From: Achromobacter sp. Root83
GTDB taxonomy: Bacteria; Pseudomonadota; Gammaproteobacteria; Burkholderiales; Burkholderiaceae_B
DNA: 64,000 nt
Assembly: GCF_001428845.1 (NCBI RefSeq)
Contig: NZ_LMIU01000022.1
Span: 62,001-126,000, forward strand
Direction of reading: 5' to 3'
The first letter of the stretch is position 1, and each line of letters starts with the position of its first letter. Under the pieces are notes generated by a model. That model searched no databases. It worked only from the letters and a program-made list of their open reading frames with translations, and was not told the origin of the DNA. The position numbers and the translations under genes are program-made. This document shows positions 51,701 to 59,732 of this stretch, one piece after another.

Positions 51701-52681
51701 TCAATCGGCCCGCGCGCCGGACTGCTCGATGATCCGCGCCCATTTCAGCGTGTCGGCGCGGATGCGTTCGGCGAATTCCTCGGGCGTGCTGTGGGTGGTC
51801 TGGATGCCGTAGCCCGCCATCCGCTCGACCATTTGCGGCGAGGTCATCACGGTCCCGATCGCGGCGTTCAGGCGGTCGATGACCGCGCGCGGCGTCCCCG
51901 CCGGCGCCAGCACGCCTGACCACAAGCTGACCTCGTAGGATTCGAAGCCCGGCGATTCCGAGATCGAGGGCACGTCCGGCAAGGCCGCCAGCCGCTTGCG
52001 GCTGGTCACCCCCAGCGCCTTGATCTTGCCCTGCCTGACCTGGTCGATGAAGTTGGACGAGGTGTCGATCATCATCGAGATGCGTCCGGCCAGGAAGTCG
52101 TTGATGGCCCCCGACGTCCCCTTGTACGGGATATGGCGGATATCCACGCCCGCCGTGGACTTGAACATCTCGCCCGCCAGGTGGCTGGTGGTGCCGCTGC
52201 CCGAGGAACTGAATGTGAGCTCGCCCGGACGCTGCCTGGCAAGGTCGGCCAGTTCGGACACGGAACCGGCCTTCAGGTCCGGATTGACCACCAGCAGGTT
52301 GGACGTCAGGTTGGTCAGCGAGACCGGCGCGAAGCTCTTCTGCGGGTCATACCGCAGCTTGGCGTAGAGCGACGGATTGATGGTCAGCACGCCCATCGTG
52401 GAGTACAGCAGGGTATAGCCGTCGGGCGCGGCGGTGGCCACCGCCTCGGCCCCGATCGCGCCGCCCGCCCCGCCGCGGTTTTCCACCACCACGGACTGGC
52501 CGAGCTTGTCGCCCAGCCCCTGCGCCAAGGCCCGGGCCATCAGGTCGGTGGCCCCGCCCGCCGGAAACGGAACGACCAGCCGCAGCGGCCGGTCGGGATA
52601 GGGGCCCGCCGCCACGGCCGCGGAAATCAGGCCCATGCCGAGCCACAGGCTGACCGCGGTCAGCGCGCTTGCCATTTTCAT
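51701..52681 (-). CDS. Bug-type substrate-binding protein
   Basis: A 326-residue periplasmic receptor, first gene of the minus-strand operon. Signal peptide about 1-25, then PDRPLRLVVPFPAGGATDLMAR, VVENRGGAGGAIGAEAVATAA and HIPYKGTSGAINDFLAGRIS. The ATG at 52681 begins the signal peptide; an upstream start at 52717 adds twelve polar residues. The promoter should lie in the 108-base gap up to the thioredoxin-like gene. Confidence 0.92.
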   Translation of the reverse strand: MKMASALTAVSLWLGMGLISAAVAAGPYPDRPLRLVVPFPAGGATDLMARALAQGLGDKLGQSVVVENRGGAGGAIGAEAVATAAPDGYTLLYSTMGVLTINPSLYAKLRYDPQKSFAPVSLTNLTSNLLVVNPDLKAGSVSELADLARQRPGELTFSSSGSGTTSHLAGEMFKSTAGVDIRHIPYKGTSGAINDFLAGRISMMIDTSSNFIDQVRQGKIKALGVTSRKRLAALPDVPSISESPGFESYEVSLWSGVLAPAGTPRAVIDRLNAAIGTVMTSPQMVERMAGYGIQTTHSTPEEFAERIRADTLKWARIIEQSGARAD

Positions 52682-52789
52682 GCTGTCTCCACACCTGGTT
52701 TTTTGTGTTTGGAGCATGGTAGGCGCGCGGCCGGGAAGGCGCTATGCGCGGGATCGCATATCTGCTTTGCGGAGGCCAGGGCCGGGGGA

Positions 52790-53323
52790 CTAACCCGGTT
52801 GCGCCAGCAGACGCTGGATCTCGGCCTCGGTCTCCTGGTACCTGCCTTCGCCGAAGTGGCGATAGACGATCCTGCCCTGCTTGTCGATCAGATAGGCCGC
52901 GGGCCAATATTGGTTGCGGTACGCGTCCCAGGTGGCGTAGCGGTTGTCCTGCGCCACCGGATAGGTGATGCCGAAGCGCTGCAGCGCCTTTTCCACATTG
53001 GGCGTGGACCGTTCGAACGGGAACTCCGGCGTATGCACGCCCACCACGACCAGGCCCTGGTCCTTGTACTTCTGGTACCAGCTGGTGACGTAGGGCAGCG
53101 TGCGGATGCAGTTGATGCAGGTGTAGGTCCAGAAATCCACCAGCACCACCTTGCCGCGCAGCGATTCCATCGTCAGCGGCCCGCTGTTGAGCCATTTGTC
53201 GATGCCGGTGAATTCCGGCGCGGTGGGGGCTTCGGCCGGCGCCGGGGCGGCTTGCGCCGACCCTTGCATCAGAGAGGCGGCAATCAGCGCGCCCAGGGCA
53301 ATCTTCTTGAACGTGGCAAACAT
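52790..53323 (-). CDS. exported thioredoxin-fold protein (TlpA-like)
   Basis: A 177-residue periplasmic redox protein: signal peptide (about 1-25, ending SAQAA), then a TlpA/DipZ-type domain with the active site Cys69-Ile-Asn-Cys72 in FWTYTCINCIRTLP. VVGVHTPEFPFE and WPAAYLIDKQGRIVY, with the cis-Pro region, complete the fold. The motif CINC, rather than CGPC or CPPC, is seen in the C-terminal domain of DipZ-type proteins. It is 11 bases behind ccdA and receives electrons from it, reducing exported disulfides. Confidence 0.9.
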   Translation of the reverse strand: MFATFKKIALGALIAASLMQGSAQAAPAPAEAPTAPEFTGIDKWLNSGPLTMESLRGKVVLVDFWTYTCINCIRTLPYVTSWYQKYKDQGLVVVGVHTPEFPFERSTPNVEKALQRFGITYPVAQDNRYATWDAYRNQYWPAAYLIDKQGRIVYRHFGEGRYQETEAEIQRLLAQPG

Positions 53324-53334
53324 GGCGAACTCCT

Positions 53335-54027
53335 TCAGGGTTGGACGAACAGGTTGCTGATCCAGGCATAGGCCAGGACGTCGTACTGGAAATAGATGGC
53401 GATGGCGGTCAGGACCAGCAACACGCCGAAGCCCTGCTGCAGGCGGTGCGTGTGGCGGGACAGCCCGCGCACCCGGGCCGCGATGGCCTGCCCGCCGTAG
53501 GCGATCACCAGCATGGGCACGCCCGCGCCGATCGCGAACACCAGCAGCAGGGTGCTGGACTGCACCAGGTCCTGCGCCTTGGCGGCCAGCACCAGGATCG
53601 ACGCCAGCACCGGCCCGGCGCAGGGCGTCCACACCGCGCCCAGCGACAGGCCCAGCACGAAGCCGCCGGCATTGCCGCTGCCGGTGCCGCCCGCGGCAGC
53701 CAGGCGCTGCAAGGGGCCGCCGACCCGGGCGATCAGCCGGTCGTAAGGCTGGGGCCAGATCCGCGCCAGGCCGAACAGCGCCAGCAAGACGATGGAGGTG
53801 GAGCGCACGGCTTCGTGCACGGATTCGTTCAGGTTGGACAGGAGGCTGAGCGCGATGCCCAGGCCGGCGAACGCCAGCACGAAGCCGGACACGACGAACA
53901 AGGGCCGCAGCCGGCCGACGCGCTCCAGCGAGGTGCCCAGCAGCACCGGCAGCAGGGGCAGCACGCAGGGAGACGCGATGGTCAGCATGCCGGCGAGCAA
54001 AGCGATGGGAGTGTTGATGAGGTCCAT
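53335..54027 (-). CDS. ccdA: CcdA-like transmembrane thiol electron carrier
   Basis: A 230-residue protein with six membrane helices. The conserved cysteines are in ASPCVLPLLPVLLG (Cys21) and GAVWTPCAGPVLAS, the redox pair of the CcdA/DsbD-beta family, which passes reducing equivalents from cytoplasmic thioredoxin to periplasmic partners. The adjacent exported CxxC protein is the obvious acceptor, and together they correspond to a split DipZ/DsbD. First gene of the two-gene transcript. Confidence 0.9.
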   Translation of the reverse strand: MDLINTPIALLAGMLTIASPCVLPLLPVLLGTSLERVGRLRPLFVVSGFVLAFAGLGIALSLLSNLNESVHEAVRSTSIVLLALFGLARIWPQPYDRLIARVGGPLQRLAAAGGTGSGNAGGFVLGLSLGAVWTPCAGPVLASILVLAAKAQDLVQSSTLLLVFAIGAGVPMLVIAYGGQAIAARVRGLSRHTHRLQQGFGVLLVLTAIAIYFQYDVLAYAWISNLFVQP

Positions 54028-54201
54028 GGGGGTCGTCCTTTGGAAAGTGACCCCATTGCACCCGCCGCACGTATCCGGCTTGTGCCGGACAGGCGGAATT
54101 TTTCAAGCGCGTGTACCCGCCGCCCGGGCGTATACAGTACGACACACTTCCCGGACCGGTCGGCGCTATAAACCGTTCACGCCCTGTATCCGGAACCCGC
54201 C

Positions 54202-54333
54202 ATGAAACGCTTGCTTGCCGTCTTGCTGTTGCTGTTCGGCGGCTTCACCGCCGAAGCCGCCAAACCTTTCCAATGCCAGCTCATTTCAAACACCCGCCCG
54301 CGCCGCGATCCCTTGCCCCCGGGCGAGCGCTAG
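54202..54333 (+). CDS. small exported peptide, 43 residues
   Basis: ATG at 54202 opens MKRLLAVLLLLFGGFTAEAA, a textbook signal peptide with cleavage after AEA, followed by only 23 residues (KPFQCQLISNTRPRRDPLPP and GER) with one Cys. GGAAC lies upstream. It occupies most of the gap between ccdA and the response regulator. Real gene status rests on the signal peptide; it may be cotranscribed with the two-component system starting 71 bases later. Confidence 0.5.
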   Translation: MKRLLAVLLLLFGGFTAEAAKPFQCQLISNTRPRRDPLPPGER

Positions 54334-54404
54334 GCGCGGATAGAATTCCGCAACCGGACCCGCGCGCCAACCGCGCCGTCATCAACTACTGGAAGGCCCC
54401 GCAG

Positions 54405-55145
54405 ATGGATCACATAGACCACGTCATGATCGTGGACGACGATCGGGAAATTCGCGAACTCGCCGGCGGCTTTCTCAGGAAGAACGGCCTGACGGTCACG
54501 CTGGCGGCGGACGGACGGCAGATGCGGTCCCTGCTGGAAAGCCTGTCCGTCGACCTGATCGTGCTGGACATCATGATGCCCGGCGACGATGGCCTGGTGC
54601 TGTGCCGGGAACTGCGCAGCGGCAAGCACCGCCGCATCCCCATCCTGATGCTGACGGCGCGCAGCGACGACATGGACCGCGTCCTGGGACTGGAGATGGG
54701 CGCCGACGACTATCTGGTCAAGCCCTTCGTGGCGCGCGAACTGCTGGCCCGCATCAAGGCGATCCTGCGCCGCACGCGCATGCTGCCGCCCAATTTCCAG
54801 GTGACCGAGCCCGGCCGCGAGATCGCCTTCGGCAACTGGCGGCTGGACACCACCGCGCGCCACCTGCTGGACGCGGACGGCACCATCGTGTCGCTCAGCG
54901 GCGCGGAATACCGGCTTTTGCGCGTGTTCCTGGATCATCCGCAGCGCGTGCTCAGCCGTGACCAGTTGCTGAACCTGACGCAAGGCCGCGACGCCGACTT
55001 CTTCGGACGGTCCATCGACCTGCTGGTCAGCCGCCTGCGCCAGCGGCTGCGCGAAGACGCGCGCGAGCCCATGTACATCAAGACCGTGCGCAGCGAAGGC
55101 TATGTGTTCTCCGCCGCCGTCGACGTTTCGGAATCCGGTCAGTGA
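54405..55145 (+). CDS. OmpR-family response regulator
   Basis: A 246-residue response regulator. Receiver: acidic pocket VMIVDDDREI, phospho-acceptor Asp55 in LIVLDIMMPGDDG, and signalling Lys in DYLVKPF. The C-terminal OmpR/PhoB winged helix has LSGAEYRLLRVFLDHPQRVLSRDQLL and IDLLVSRLRQRL, ending in the wing strand TVRSEGYVF. ATG at 54405 is the only start that gives a normal N-terminus. The stop overlaps the kinase start by 4 bases. Confidence 0.92.
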   Translation: MDHIDHVMIVDDDREIRELAGGFLRKNGLTVTLAADGRQMRSLLESLSVDLIVLDIMMPGDDGLVLCRELRSGKHRRIPILMLTARSDDMDRVLGLEMGADDYLVKPFVARELLARIKAILRRTRMLPPNFQVTEPGREIAFGNWRLDTTARHLLDADGTIVSLSGAEYRLLRVFLDHPQRVLSRDQLLNLTQGRDADFFGRSIDLLVSRLRQRLREDAREPMYIKTVRSEGYVFSAAVDVSESGQ

Positions 55146-56476
55146 CCGCCGCCGCGCCGCGCACGTTCGCCTGGCCCCGCACGCTGGTCGCGCGGCTGTT
55201 CCTGATCTTCCTGGCGGGCCTGGTCCTGGCCTACGGGCTGTCGTTCGCTTCCCTTTTTTACGAACGCTACAGCGCCACCCGCAACATGATGCTGGGCGAC
55301 CTGGAGCGCGACGTCGCCATCGCCATGGACATCCTGGACCGGCTGCCCGCCGCCGAGCGCCCCGCCTGGCTGCCGCGCCTGTCCAGCAACAACCGCCAGT
55401 ACCTGCTGGGCGATGGCCGGGCCGACCAGCCGCTCGCAAACGACGCCGCGCGCACCGCCGCCCAGTCCATCGAGGCGGCGCTGGGGCCGGACCGTCCGGT
55501 GACCGTCCGCGCCATGGCGGACGATCCGCGCCACATCCAGGCGCGCGTCGTGCTGTCCGACGGCCAGCCGGCGGTGCTGGACATCGAGCTTTCCCGCATG
55601 CGGCCGGCGCCCTGGCTGGCGGCCGTGCTGGGCCTGCAGCTTTTGCTTCTGGCCGGCTGCGCCTGGCTGGCGGTGCGCCTGGCCGTCCGTCCCCTGACGC
55701 GCCTGGCCCGCGCGGCCGAGGAACTGGATCCCGACAGGAAAAGCCCGCTGATGGACGAGGCCGGCCCCGCCGAGGTCGCGCATGCCGCCGTCGCCTTCAA
55801 CGCGATGCAGGACCGCATCTCGGCCCACCTTGCGGAACGCATGCAGATGCTGGGCGCGATCTCGCACGATCTGCAAACGCCGATCACCCGCATGAAGCTG
55901 CGCACGGAATTCATGGACCCGTCCGCCGACCGCGACAAGCTGGCGCAGGACCTGAACGAAGTGGAGCGGCTGGTGCGCGAGGGCATCGATTACGCCCGCA
56001 GCGCGCACGGCAAGACGGAAGCCCCGGCGCGCATCGACCTGAACGCCTTCCTGGACAGCCTGGTGTGCGACTACCAGGACACGGGCAAGGACGTCAGCCT
56101 GTCGGGCGACACCGTCCCGCCGCTGTCCACGCGCCCGCACGCGCTGCGCCGCATCCTGGGCAACCTGATCGACAACGCGCTGAAGTTCGCGGGCGCGGCC
56201 GAGGTGCGCGTGGCGGCACCGGACGGCGGGCACCTGTCGATCTTCGTGCTGGATCGCGGGCCGGGCATCCCCGCTGGCGAACTGGACGCCGTGCTGCAGC
56301 CGTTCTACCGCCTGGAGAGTTCCCGCAGCCGGGACACTGGCGGCACCGGTCTGGGGCTGGCCATCGCGCATCAGCTGGCGGCTGCCCTGGGCGGCACGCT
56401 GGTCCTCAGCAACCGCGAGGGCGGCGGCCTGTCGGCCGAGGTCAGGATCGCGCTGGAAGGCGCTGCGGCGCCGTAG
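55142..56476 (+). CDS. EnvZ-type sensor histidine kinase
   Basis: A 444-residue membrane kinase starting at GTG (GTGA overlap with the regulator stop). Helix 1 spans about residues 15-38; a ~120-residue periplasmic loop follows; helix 2 is about 158-180 (AAVLGLQLLLLAGCAWLA). Then come HAMP, HisKA with His242 in GAISHDLQTPITRM, and an ATPase domain with NLIDNALKFAG, DRGPGIPAG and TGGTGLGLAIAHQ. Partner of the regulator encoded just before. The signal is unknown; the neighbouring thiol-redox genes are divergent and may be the target. Confidence 0.92.
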   Translation: MTAAAPRTFAWPRTLVARLFLIFLAGLVLAYGLSFASLFYERYSATRNMMLGDLERDVAIAMDILDRLPAAERPAWLPRLSSNNRQYLLGDGRADQPLANDAARTAAQSIEAALGPDRPVTVRAMADDPRHIQARVVLSDGQPAVLDIELSRMRPAPWLAAVLGLQLLLLAGCAWLAVRLAVRPLTRLARAAEELDPDRKSPLMDEAGPAEVAHAAVAFNAMQDRISAHLAERMQMLGAISHDLQTPITRMKLRTEFMDPSADRDKLAQDLNEVERLVREGIDYARSAHGKTEAPARIDLNAFLDSLVCDYQDTGKDVSLSGDTVPPLSTRPHALRRILGNLIDNALKFAGAAEVRVAAPDGGHLSIFVLDRGPGIPAGELDAVLQPFYRLESSRSRDTGGTGLGLAIAHQLAAALGGTLVLSNREGGGLSAEVRIALEGAAAP

Positions 56477-56531
56477 GCGGCAGCGGTTGGCGGCAGCGGT
56501 TGCGCCGCGCCGGGGCGCCTGACGCGGCGCA
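56476..56531. repeat. 13-bp tandem repeat and 9-bp inverted repeat between convergent genes
   Basis: GGCGGCAGCGGTT occurs twice in tandem (56476-56488, 56489-56501), directly behind the kinase stop. It is followed by an exact inverted repeat TGCGCCGCG (56501-56509) / CGCGGCGCA (56523-56531). The structure may end or separate the two convergent transcripts; no T-run is present. Confidence 0.55.
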
Positions 56532-56598
56532 GGCCTGGGCGTTGGGCGGCCCGCCACCTTGGCGCCGCGCAGCCCTTGGTACCGCGCAACCTTCGGCG

Positions 56599-57357
56599 CT
56601 AGGCTTCCCGCAGCGCGCCCGACAGCAGCAGCGGCTTCAGGATGCCGGCGGTGTACACCCGCGCCAGGTTCACCAGGAAATCCGTGAAATCCGCCTTCGC
56701 CGCGTGGTCGGCGCTGTCCGAGATCACCCGCATCACGGCGAACGGAATGCCGAACTCATGGCAGACCTGCGCCATGGCGGCGCCTTCCATTTCCAGGCAC
56801 AGCGCATCGGGCAGGCGCTCGCGCAGCGCATGGGCCAGCTCGTTGTCGTTGACGAAGACGTCGCCCGTCGCGATCAGACCGTGGTGGACTTGCGGTTGCG
56901 CAGGCGCGGACGGCTGCCCGCCGCCGCTGGCGAATTCCCGGGCGAAGCCGCCGGCGCTTTGCAGCAGCAGCGCGCTCAGCGCCGGATCGGCGTCGAAGCG
57001 TTCGCGTCCCAGCAGGGGAATCTCGTGCCGGCCGAACAAGGGCCGCGCGTCCATGTCGTGCTGCATCAGCGCGTCGGCCACCACCACGTCGCCCACCCGC
57101 ACCCGGGGATGCAGGCCGCCGGCCAGGCCCGTGAAGATCACCCGCGACACCTCGAATTCCTGGATGACGATGGATGCCGTGGCCGCGGCCGCCACCTTGC
57201 CGATACGGCTGAGCGCGATCACGCAGGGCGTGCCCCACAAGGTTCCCACCTGGAAATCGCGCATGGCGATGCGGCGGGTTTCGGCGCCGGGATCCATGGC
57301 CGCCAGCAGGTCGGCGATCTCTTCGTGCAGCGCGCCCAGAATGGCGAGACGTCCCAT
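56599..57357 (-). CDS. mtnN: 5'-methylthioadenosine/S-adenosylhomocysteine nucleosidase
   Basis: A 252-residue nucleosidase of the PNP/UDP family that splits MTA or SAH into adenine and the thioribose. Catalytic Glu12 is in GALHEEIADLL, the glycine motif is FTGLAGGLHPRVRVGDVVVAD, the purine/ribose contacts are in LEMEGAAMAQVC, and the catalytic Asp is in VISDSADHAA. It is slightly longer than the usual 230 residues owing to an insertion near ASGGGQPSAPAQPQ. The start at 57357 gives the canonical MxxxAILGAL. It is divergent from ohr. Confidence 0.9.
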   Translation of the reverse strand: MGRLAILGALHEEIADLLAAMDPGAETRRIAMRDFQVGTLWGTPCVIALSRIGKVAAAATASIVIQEFEVSRVIFTGLAGGLHPRVRVGDVVVADALMQHDMDARPLFGRHEIPLLGRERFDADPALSALLLQSAGGFAREFASGGGQPSAPAQPQVHHGLIATGDVFVNDNELAHALRERLPDALCLEMEGAAMAQVCHEFGIPFAVMRVISDSADHAAKADFTDFLVNLARVYTAGILKPLLLSGALREA

Positions 57358-57602
57358 GATGTTCTTCTTTCCGTGATCGATGTGGATGCGCGGCCGCGTG
57401 CCGCCAGGGCGCAACATACTCCAATGCCGGCGCGGCCGCCAACCGGCGCCGGCGTTTGTATCGCAGCGTATCCCGCCGCCGCCTTGACACGCCGCGATGC
57501 AATCCCGGCGCCTGGCCGACACATGACGGATACAGCGGCTTGTTGCAATGGGGGCTCTTACCCACTGGCACGGCCACGCCGCGCCGCCACCCTGGAGTCA
57601 TC

Positions 57603-58028
57603 ATGGCAAAGCAACTCGAGCAGGTCCTCTACACCGCGCACACCCACACCACCGCCGGCCGCGAGGGCGCGGGACGCAGCAGCGACGGCGCGCTGGACGT
57701 GACGCTCAGCATGCCCGGATCGGGCAAGCCCGGCACCAATCCCGAACAATTGTTCGGTGTGGGCTATTCCGCCTGCTTCATGGGCGCGATGAAGCGCGCC
57801 GGCGCCACTCATGGCATCACGGTCCCGCGCGATGTTGCCATCGACGCCAGCGTGTCGCTGGGCAAGGTCGACGGCGGCGCGAACTTCGCGCTGGGCGTCA
57901 CCCTGGCCGTGTCCCTGCCCGGCCTGACTGCCGAGCAGAAACAATTGCTCGTCGAATCGGCGCATCAGCTCTGCCCCTATTCGCGCGCCATCCGCGACAA
58001 CATCGACGTGCAGTTCGAGATCGTCTGA
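57603..58028 (+). CDS. ohr: organic hydroperoxide resistance protein Ohr
   Basis: A 141-residue OsmC-family peroxidase that reduces organic hydroperoxides with lipoylated partners. The two redox cysteines are Cys58 in VGYSACFMGAM and Cys124 in AHQLCPYSRAI. Opening LEQVLYTAHTHTTAGREG and the ending DNIDVQFEIV are standard. No OhrR gene is adjacent. A strong terminator follows 48 bases after the stop, so the gene is monocistronic. The 245-base upstream gap with mtnN contains TTGACA at 57484 but no convincing matching -10 hexamer. Confidence 0.93.
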   Translation: MAKQLEQVLYTAHTHTTAGREGAGRSSDGALDVTLSMPGSGKPGTNPEQLFGVGYSACFMGAMKRAGATHGITVPRDVAIDASVSLGKVDGGANFALGVTLAVSLPGLTAEQKQLLVESAHQLCPYSRAIRDNIDVQFEIV

Positions 58029-58076
58029 CGCCCATCGTCCGGCGCGCTCCGGAACGCGGGCCCTCCGAACTGCCCC

Positions 58077-58113
58077 CCCGAAAGTTGGACAAAACCCAAC
58101 CTTCGGGTTTTTT
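58077..58113 (+). terminator. intrinsic terminator after ohr
   Basis: A stem of two helices, CCCGAA/TTCGGG and GTTGG/CCAAC separated by one A/C mismatch, with a 7-base A-rich loop, is followed by six T. It closes the ohr transcript. Confidence 0.9.
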
Positions 58114-58317
58114 GCATCGAGCCGCTTTTTTTCCGGCTTTCAGATACCAACCGATGGCAATTCGGACTGCTACTGATGCTGTAGTAAAGACGGACTCCCG
58201 CAAATCGATGCCAACGTCCCGCCCCGGGAAAATCGGGCCACCACCCGCCGCTGGCTAGGCAAAAAGATGGTGTACATCCATTCAGCAGGGAAACCACGCG
58301 GCCTGCCCGCCGAACCT

Positions 58318-58340
58318 TGCGTGATAGCTTGCGTCACGCA
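58318..58340. promoter_or_regulatory. inverted repeat upstream of DUF2235 gene
   Basis: TGCGTGA (58318-58324) and TCACGCA (58334-58340) form an exact 7-bp inverted repeat with a 9-base spacer, 63 bases before the DUF2235 start. The rest of the 289-base gap from 58114 holds no gene. An operator role is possible but unproven. Confidence 0.4.
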
Positions 58341-58402
58341 GGCGTGGTCACAGCCGGCGGCAGAGGCATCGAAAGACTCTATCTGTGTGTGGGGAGACGA
58401 TC

Positions 58403-59440
58403 ATGGTGAAGAACCTTGCCGTATTCTTCGACGGAACCTGGAACGAGCCCAACGACCGCACCAACGTCTACGAGCTATACAAGGCCGCGCCCGAAACCAG
58501 CACGCAGGAAACGCTCTACATCGAGGGCGTGGGCACCCAGGGCCAGGGCCTGTGGGCCGCCATCGACAAATTCATGGGCGGCGCCTTCGGCGCCGGCCTG
58601 TCCGCCAACATCCGGCAAGGCTACCGCTGGCTCTGCCAGCGCCACGAGCCCGGCGACCGCATCTTCCTCTTCGGCTTCAGCCGCGGCGCCTACTCCGCGC
58701 GCAGCCTGGCCGGCATGGTGCGCAAATGCGGCCTGCTGAACACCCCCACCGACGAGGGCGTCGGGGAAGCCTACGCGCTATACCGCGACGACTGCACCCC
58801 ATCCTCCGCCGAAGCCGCCGCCTTCCGCGCCAAGTTCTCGCGCGAGACCGACCTGCACTACGTCGGCGTCTGGGACACCGTCGGCAGCCTGGGCATCCCG
58901 GTCGGCAGCATCCCCTTTCCGGGCTTCTCCAGCTTCTACAACTTCCACGACACCGAACTGAGCAACCACGTCCTGCACGCCTATCACGCCATCGCCACCA
59001 ACGAATACCGCGAGCCCTACTTCCCCACCCTGTGGACCCGCCAGCCCGGCTCCCCGCCCCGCCCGGATCACCTGCCCGTGGAGCAGCGCTGGTTCATCGG
59101 CGCGCACTCCGACATCGGCGGGGGCTATCAGGATGGAAGCCTGCAGACCCTGCCCGCGTCATGGCTGCAGGAAAAAGCGCGGCAGGCGGGGCTGGAGGCG
59201 GGAACGGTGCAGCGCATCTCCACCGACTACGAGCAGTGCGAGCCGCATGATTCGTACAAGGAGTTCACCGAGAAGGTGCCGATTCCGGTGAAGAAGCGGC
59301 CCCGGTTGTGGGATCGGGAGACGGTGCTGAACCTGACGATCGACGATCGGCTGGTCGGGCGGTTCGAGAGGAACCAGGGGTTCTTGAGGGAGTATCCGGA
59401 TTTCAGGGATGAATTGGGGAAGCTGGAGGTGGGGAAATAG
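58403..59440 (+). CDS. DUF2235 alpha/beta-hydrolase (type VI lipase effector-like)
   Basis: A 345-residue protein of the DUF2235 family, to which the Tle1 phospholipase effectors of type VI secretion belong. The nucleophile Ser93 is in LFGFSRGAYSAR; the opening NLAVFFDGTWNEPNDRTNVY, VGVWDTVGSLG with an Asp, and FIGAHSDIGGGY with the His complete the triad pattern. It is shorter than large Tle1 effectors and lacks a second domain. GGGGAGA precedes the ATG at 58403. It sits at the edge of an RHS toxin region, which supports a toxin or housekeeping-lipase role near type VI components; no VgrG or PAAR is in the window. Confidence 0.85.
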   Translation: MVKNLAVFFDGTWNEPNDRTNVYELYKAAPETSTQETLYIEGVGTQGQGLWAAIDKFMGGAFGAGLSANIRQGYRWLCQRHEPGDRIFLFGFSRGAYSARSLAGMVRKCGLLNTPTDEGVGEAYALYRDDCTPSSAEAAAFRAKFSRETDLHYVGVWDTVGSLGIPVGSIPFPGFSSFYNFHDTELSNHVLHAYHAIATNEYREPYFPTLWTRQPGSPPRPDHLPVEQRWFIGAHSDIGGGYQDGSLQTLPASWLQEKARQAGLEAGTVQRISTDYEQCEPHDSYKEFTEKVPIPVKKRPRLWDRETVLNLTIDDRLVGRFERNQGFLREYPDFRDELGKLEVGK

Positions 59441-59465
59441 GCGCGCCTGCCTGCGGCAAGGGCCG

Positions 59466-59610
59466 TCAGGCAGCTTCGTGCTCGCGCATTTCCACACGCA
59501 AACCGGCGGCCGCCGCCATATTCACCAGCGCATCCAGACCAAACAGATTGATCTTGCCCCGCATCAGGTCGGAGATCTCGTCTCCATATGGTTTGCGGCT
59601 GACTTTCCCC
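59466..59610 (-). pseudogene. remnant of an XRE-family antitoxin
   Basis: On the minus strand the end of a small HTH protein can be read: ISDLMRGKINLFGLDALVNM followed by AAAAGLRVEMREHEAA and a stop. This is the characteristic C-terminus of XRE-type antitoxins (usual form PRxSDLMRGKIxLF). The upstream HTH half is degraded (VSRKPYGDE in place of the helix-turn-helix) and there is no proper start nor toxin partner. It lies between the DUF2235 gene and the immunity gene; most probably a decayed toxin-antitoxin module. Confidence 0.6.
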
Positions 59611-59732
59611 GCCGCATGTGGCTCGGCGCTCACCTAGAGAGCGCAATCCACGATACAGGAGGCGAGCCGCCCTCCGAGTAACGAGCGGCCATAATATCTT
59701 AACTAGCGTGCGGGCATCGCATATCGTACGCC

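Noticed and set aside
52790-54145. Long minus-strand frame joining the ccdA and thioredoxin-like regions
   Set aside because: Its first part reads ccdA in the wrong frame; the second part is the true thioredoxin-like gene starting with a signal peptide at 53323.
59409-59681. Plus-strand frame behind the DUF2235 gene
   Set aside because: It is the antisense of the antitoxin remnant and has no ribosome-binding site or recognisable protein features.
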